Of a stretch of 64,000 nucleotides of DNA, positions 60,218 to 64,000 are shown piece by piece (position 1 is the stretch's first letter; every line of letters begins with the position of its first letter). The position numbers and the translations under genes are program-made. The stretch is from Formosa sp. L2A11. Its GTDB lineage: Bacteria > Bacteroidota > Bacteroidia > Flavobacteriales > Flavobacteriaceae. Under the pieces are notes generated by a model. The model did no database searches, was not told the origin of the DNA, and saw only the letters and a list, made by a program, of their open reading frames with translations. The stretch lies in contig NZ_CP047028.1 in assembly GCF_009796865.1 (NCBI RefSeq), positions 124,001 through 188,000 on the forward strand. Direction: 5' to 3'.

Positions 60218-62719
60218 ATGAAGCTTAAAGTTATACTAACAATTTTAACCACATCCTTAATGCTTATTGTTAATGGGCAAAACAAAGGAGAATTAAACGG
60301 AACAATTAAAACAGAGCAAGGAGAGCCTGTAATTGGTGCTAATATTTCAATTAAAAGCATAAACACAGGAACCACAACAAATTTTGATGGTTATTATGCT
60401 ATAAAATTAACAGAAGGAAAATCTTATAGTATAGAGATTTCATACATTGGTTACAACACCATTAATAAAACAGTAACAATTACTTCAGGAAAAACAACGC
60501 ACGATTTCACATTATCAGAAAGCTCTTATATGTTAGAAGGCGTTTTAGTAACCTCTCAAAAAAGAGAACAAAAGAATAAAGATGTGCCCATTGCCATTAC
60601 ATCTTATGGTACAGAATTTATAGAAAACCAAGGTACTTTAGAATATGATGCTTTATCGGAATATGTTCCTGGCTTTCAAGTTCAAATTCAAAGTGTAAAC
60701 AACCCTGGAATTGTAGTTAGAGGAATAACAAGTGATAGCGGAGATTCTAGAGTAGAACCTAGAGTATCTATTTTTCAAGACGGTGTATCTATTAGTAAAT
60801 CTAGAGGTTCTGTAGTAGAACTTTACGATATAGAACGTGTAGAAATATTAAAAGGACCTCAAGGAACATTATTTGGTCGTGGTGCACAAATTGGTGCCAT
60901 GCATATTATTCAAAATAAAGCTAAAAACGAAAATTCTGGATCTTTAAAAGTAGGATACGGAAACTTTAATCAGCTTTTAGCTACTGGAGATGCGAATACT
61001 ATTCTAGCTAAAGACAAATTATTTTTACGTGTAGCAGGAATTTACAATAAAAGAGATGGTTATATAGAAAACCTTTCTGGAGGAGATTTAAATGGTAAAG
61101 AAACGTTAGCTTTTAGAACATCTTTAAAATATTTAATAAGTAATAACACATCTTTAGACGTTATTGCTAACTGGCAACAAGACACACCTCCTGGAACAGC
61201 TTTTAAAAGTGGAACTTTCGAACCAGCAGGCGGAGATTTAAGTCCGAATACTTTTGCCGATTTAGAACGTGGTGAAGACCTAGGAGTAGATAGAACGGTT
61301 TGGGGTGTTACAGGAATTTTAAAACATAATTTTAACGCTACTTGGGATTTAACATCTACTACTGCTTACAGAGAATTTGACTCTAATGAAGCTTTTGATG
61401 CTGACGGAACTGCTGCTCCTGCCCTATTTTTTAATGAAATATCTGAAGGAAAACAATTTAGCCAAGAATTAAGATTCAATTTTGATACTGATAATAAATT
61501 TAGAGGTTTTTTTGGAGCTAATTTCTTCTTCGAAGACGGTTCTCAAAGTGTACCATGGGAATATAATGAACAAAGTTTTGCTGTATTATTAGCGAGTCCA
61601 GAATTCTTTGTCATAAATGGAGTCCCTACATTAATACCAAGTATCCCTAACGATCCTGCTTACGGACCATTAGCCGGAGCACCTTTAAACGAATACAATA
61701 CAGAAACATATACAAACTACGGAAAAAATTATTCTGGAGATATTTTTGCTGATGCCTCTTACGATGTTACAGACAAATTATCCTTAACCGTTGGTTTAAG
61801 AGCGACATGGGAAAACATTAATGCTGCATATGAAGTTACAGATGCAGAAACACCTTCTAACCTTGGCTTCTTAACAGGAAATTATCCTAATGTATTATAC
61901 GCATCTACAAATGGCGAAAAAATAGAAGCTAGTGAAAACTTTTTATCTGCTGTGGGACGTTTTGCTTTAAATTACGACATTAATGATAACATTACATTGT
62001 TTGGTACAGCATCTAAAGGAAGAAGACCTAATGTAATTAATATTACTGCTACAGAAACAAACGTATTGTCTGATGAAACAGTATTATCTTACGAAATTGG
62101 AGCTAAATCGTTATTTTTAAATAACAGATTACAGTTTGATGTAAACGCATATATTTACGACTATTCAAACTTCCAAACTAGTGTAACAGAATTTGAAAAC
62201 GGTACACTTACTGCAACAACTAAAGATAGTGGTAACGCAAGCACATTTGGTTTTGAAGTCGCAACACAATTTGCATTCACTAAAAACAGTAGTTTCTTTG
62301 CAAACTATAGTTATATAGATGCAAGTTTTGATGATAAAGATTCAGACGGAAATGAGCAAGAACTAGCAGGAAACACCTTTAGATTAACTCCTAAAAACTC
62401 ATTCTCGTTAGGATTTAATATTAATCCTACAGTAAACAAAAACTTAGATGTATTTTTTAGACCATCGTACACTTATAAATCGAAAGTATTTTTTGAAGAA
62501 ACCAACTTACCAGAAATATCTCAAGATGGTTACGGTTTATTAAACTTCAGAACCGGTTTACATTTGTATAAAAAATACGAAATCACATTCTTTATGAATA
62601 ACGTATTAGACGAAGAATACATTATTGATGCAGGAAATACAGGAGAAGCTTTTGGTATACCTACTTACATTGGTGGTGCTCCAAGATTATACGGAATACA
62701 ACTTAAAGCAAATTTCTAA
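60218..62719 (+). CDS. TonB-dependent receptor with carboxypeptidase-like N-terminal domain
   Basis: An 833-residue outer-membrane receptor. It has a signal peptide (1-20, ending IVNGQ), then a carboxypeptidase-like regulatory domain (25-105, GTIKTEQGEPVIGANISIK). The plug domain (about 110-235) has VLVTSQKREQKNKDVPIAI and IERVEILKGPQGTLFGRGA. A 22-strand beta-barrel follows, ending in GIQLKANF with the terminal Phe. The plug is of the FecA/IroN-like type rather than the SusC type, and no SusD gene follows. Its neighbour, a secreted hydrolase-GDPD fusion, suggests uptake of phospholipid-derived products or a related phosphate source. The substrate is not proven. Confidence 0.92.
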   Translation: MKLKVILTILTTSLMLIVNGQNKGELNGTIKTEQGEPVIGANISIKSINTGTTTNFDGYYAIKLTEGKSYSIEISYIGYNTINKTVTITSGKTTHDFTLSESSYMLEGVLVTSQKREQKNKDVPIAITSYGTEFIENQGTLEYDALSEYVPGFQVQIQSVNNPGIVVRGITSDSGDSRVEPRVSIFQDGVSISKSRGSVVELYDIERVEILKGPQGTLFGRGAQIGAMHIIQNKAKNENSGSLKVGYGNFNQLLATGDANTILAKDKLFLRVAGIYNKRDGYIENLSGGDLNGKETLAFRTSLKYLISNNTSLDVIANWQQDTPPGTAFKSGTFEPAGGDLSPNTFADLERGEDLGVDRTVWGVTGILKHNFNATWDLTSTTAYREFDSNEAFDADGTAAPALFFNEISEGKQFSQELRFNFDTDNKFRGFFGANFFFEDGSQSVPWEYNEQSFAVLLASPEFFVINGVPTLIPSIPNDPAYGPLAGAPLNEYNTETYTNYGKNYSGDIFADASYDVTDKLSLTVGLRATWENINAAYEVTDAETPSNLGFLTGNYPNVLYASTNGEKIEASENFLSAVGRFALNYDINDNITLFGTASKGRRPNVINITATETNVLSDETVLSYEIGAKSLFLNNRLQFDVNAYIYDYSNFQTSVTEFENGTLTATTKDSGNASTFGFEVATQFAFTKNSSFFANYSYIDASFDDKDSDGNEQELAGNTFRLTPKNSFSLGFNINPTVNKNLDVFFRPSYTYKSKVFFEETNLPEISQDGYGLLNFRTGLHLYKKYEITFFMNNVLDEEYIIDAGNTGEAFGIPTYIGGAPRLYGIQLKANF

Positions 62720-62739
62720 AACAGAATACAAATCAATTG

Positions 62740-62772
62740 AAAACTACGCTACTAATAAGAGCGTAGTTTTTT
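62740..62772 (+). terminator. Terminator between the TonB receptor and the fusion gene
   Basis: Perfect 11-bp arms 62740-62750 and 62760-62770 with a 9-base loop, then T. It ends 14 bp before the next ATG, so no separate promoter fits between them. Confidence 0.8.
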
Positions 62773-62786
62773 AAATTTATATCATT

Positions 62787-64000
62787 ATGAAAAAAACATA
62801 TTTCTTTTTAATCCTTATCGTTGCATGTTTGTGTGTAACGACAGCTTTCTCACAGATACTGACTCCGCAAACAACGCTTTTAAATGTTGAAGCAGCCATA
62901 AAAACAGCAGAGCAACATACAGAAAACATAAAAACAGATAATGAAGCTCGAATTATTTGGGCTAAAGATTACAAGGCAAAACAATCGCCTATTGCATTTG
63001 TTTACTTACATGGTTTTGGAGCTAGTAACAGAGAAGGAGAACCTATTATGTCTATGCTCTCTAAGCAATATAATGCCAATGTATATCTGTCTCGTTTAAA
63101 AGAACACGGCCTAAATAGAGCAGATAATTACAAAAATTTAACTCCAGAGAACTATATTGCTACCACTAAAGAAGCTTTAGAAATTGGTAAATTATTAGGA
63201 AAGCAAATCATATTAGTAAGCACATCTACAGGTGGTACCTTAAGCTTAAAATTAGCTTCAGAAGATGCTTCTATTGCTGGTCTTGTTATGTATTCTCCTT
63301 TTATTGGTCTTAAAAATCCGGCCTTCAATGCCATTCTTACTCCAGAAGGAAAAGCTGGTTTTACACAAATGAATGGAGGAGAAATTATGAAACAAAACAG
63401 AGGCGAAGCCGAAAGTAAATATTGGTCTACATCTTACCATATTGATGGGTACGAAGCCTTAATTAAAATGCTTAATAGCACTGCAACTGTAGAGACCTTT
63501 AAAAAAGTAAAAGCTCCCGTTTTTGTTGGTTATTATTATAAAAACGAGAAAGAACAAGATCAAGTTGTTTCTGTTCCTGCAATATTAAATATGTATGACA
63601 ACTTAGGAACTCCTAAAGACAAGAAAGAGAAAGTTGCTTTTCCTGAAGCAGGAAATCATGTTATTGCTTGCGATTTAAGATCTAAAGATTACATGAATGT
63701 TTACAATAAAACAGTAGACTTTATAGACACTGTTATTTTAGAAAAAGAACGTCTTTATAATTTCGAATTACAAGGACACAGAGGCGCAAGAGGTTTAGAA
63801 CCTGAAAACACCATTCTTGCCTTTAAAAAAGCTTTAGACTTAAAAGTAAATACCCTAGAATTAGACGTTGTTATTACTAAAGATAAAAAAGTTGTAGTTT
63901 CTCATGAACCTTGGTTAAACTACGAAGTAACCTTAGACGCTAAAGGAAATAACATTACAAAAGAAGATGCTTTAGCATTCAACATCTATAAAAATAAATA
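62787..64000 (+). CDS. Secreted alpha/beta-hydrolase fused to glycerophosphodiester phosphodiesterase (partial)
   Basis: The gene runs off the right edge; 404 residues are visible in an open frame. It has a signal peptide (1-22, ending TTAFSQ), then an alpha/beta-hydrolase (about 35-315). YLHGFGASNREGEP is the oxyanion region, VSTSTGG holds the probable nucleophile Ser147, Asp258 lies in DQVVSVP, and His291 is in GNHVIA. A GDPD domain follows without a break from about 326: QGHRGARGLEPENT (His331, Arg332, Glu340), NTLELDVVITKD (Glu358, Asp360) and SHEPW (His373). One exported protein could thus split acyl groups and then the glycerophosphodiester bond. It begins 14 bp after a terminator. Confidence 0.88.
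   Translation, partial: MKKTYFFLILIVACLCVTTAFSQILTPQTTLLNVEAAIKTAEQHTENIKTDNEARIIWAKDYKAKQSPIAFVYLHGFGASNREGEPIMSMLSKQYNANVYLSRLKEHGLNRADNYKNLTPENYIATTKEALEIGKLLGKQIILVSTSTGGTLSLKLASEDASIAGLVMYSPFIGLKNPAFNAILTPEGKAGFTQMNGGEIMKQNRGEAESKYWSTSYHIDGYEALIKMLNSTATVETFKKVKAPVFVGYYYKNEKEQDQVVSVPAILNMYDNLGTPKDKKEKVAFPEAGNHVIACDLRSKDYMNVYNKTVDFIDTVILEKERLYNFELQGHRGARGLEPENTILAFKKALDLKVNTLELDVVITKDKKVVVSHEPWLNYEVTLDAKGNNITKEDALAFNIYKNK

Noticed and set aside
1..64000. tRNA or rRNA genes, CRISPR arrays, insertion sequences, integrases
   Set aside because: I looked through the intergenic regions and found no cloverleaf with a GTTCRANNC-type T loop, no regularly spaced repeats, and no transposase or integrase motifs. 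Absence by eye is not proof for short or degenerate elements.

Overview
The window is AT-rich DNA from a member of the Bacteroidota, almost certainly a marine-type Flavobacteriaceae species. The evidence is the gene set: type IX secretion sorting domains of type A and type B, TonB-dependent receptors with carboxypeptidase-like N-terminal domains, families typical of this group (DUF5606, DUF5723, DUF4919), the absence of Shine-Dalgarno sites, and TAnnTTTG-type -7 boxes ahead of many starts. Gene order looks like ordinary chromosome. I see no rRNA, tRNA, CRISPR array, integrase or insertion sequence.

Layout. 1-4.9 kb: the end of a type II NADH dehydrogenase, then mazG, a DUF5606 protein, def, a small secreted protein and ruvX on the minus strand, and dapD on the plus strand. 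4.9-10.3 kb: a surface-glycan block with a Stealth phosphotransferase, two family 2 glycosyltransferases, a sulfotransferase, a CDP-glycerol-transferase-like protein and a lipopolysaccharide-kinase-like protein. 10.4-16.9 kb: tsaC, a CCA-adding enzyme, heme A synthase, a pRiA4b ORF-3 family protein, an unnamed protein with kinase-like motifs, and an ABC exporter pair. 17-24.3 kb: a large type IX secreted protein, uvrB, two small conserved proteins and sucC. 24.4-31.7 kb: lysA, nadA-nadB, an operon of two secreted proteins (M28 peptidase and DinB-like), and a PPK2 kinase. 31.9-38 kb: a CotH-like secreted protein, and a four-gene minus-strand operon (ABC ATPase, ABC permease, MscS channel, sigma-54-type response regulator). 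38-44.8 kb: grpE-dnaJ, a YceI lipoprotein, a TIGR01777 oxidoreductase, a pentapeptide-repeat protein with mnmD, ilvE and a small pyrophosphohydrolase. 44.9-53.5 kb: envelope proteins, crcB, an MFS transporter, a LacI-type regulator, two less characterised genes and a broken Pmp3/YqaE gene. 53.7-64 kb: an acyl-CoA synthetase, a VIT-family transporter, a chimeric MuiA/DUF4139 protein, DUF4919, a YcxB-like membrane protein, a TonB receptor, and an alpha/beta-hydrolase plus glycerophosphodiesterase fusion that runs off the end.

Most of the window is housekeeping and envelope biology. The strongest observations are: the secreted hydrolase-GDPD fusion beside a TonB receptor; a SusC-like signature segment inserted in a MuiA-family protein; an unnamed protein with a protein-kinase-like catalytic pattern; a Pmp3/YqaE gene stopped by one TAG codon; a leader with a terminator just before an MFS gene; a near-identical 19-bp element about 100 bp before two consecutive genes; and a DnaJ with only two of four zinc motifs.

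Several open reading frames start too early when extended to the furthest TTG or GTG. The -7 boxes inside those extensions show that the true starts lie downstream (sulfotransferase, SRPBCC/GyrI protein, four-helix protein, grpE).
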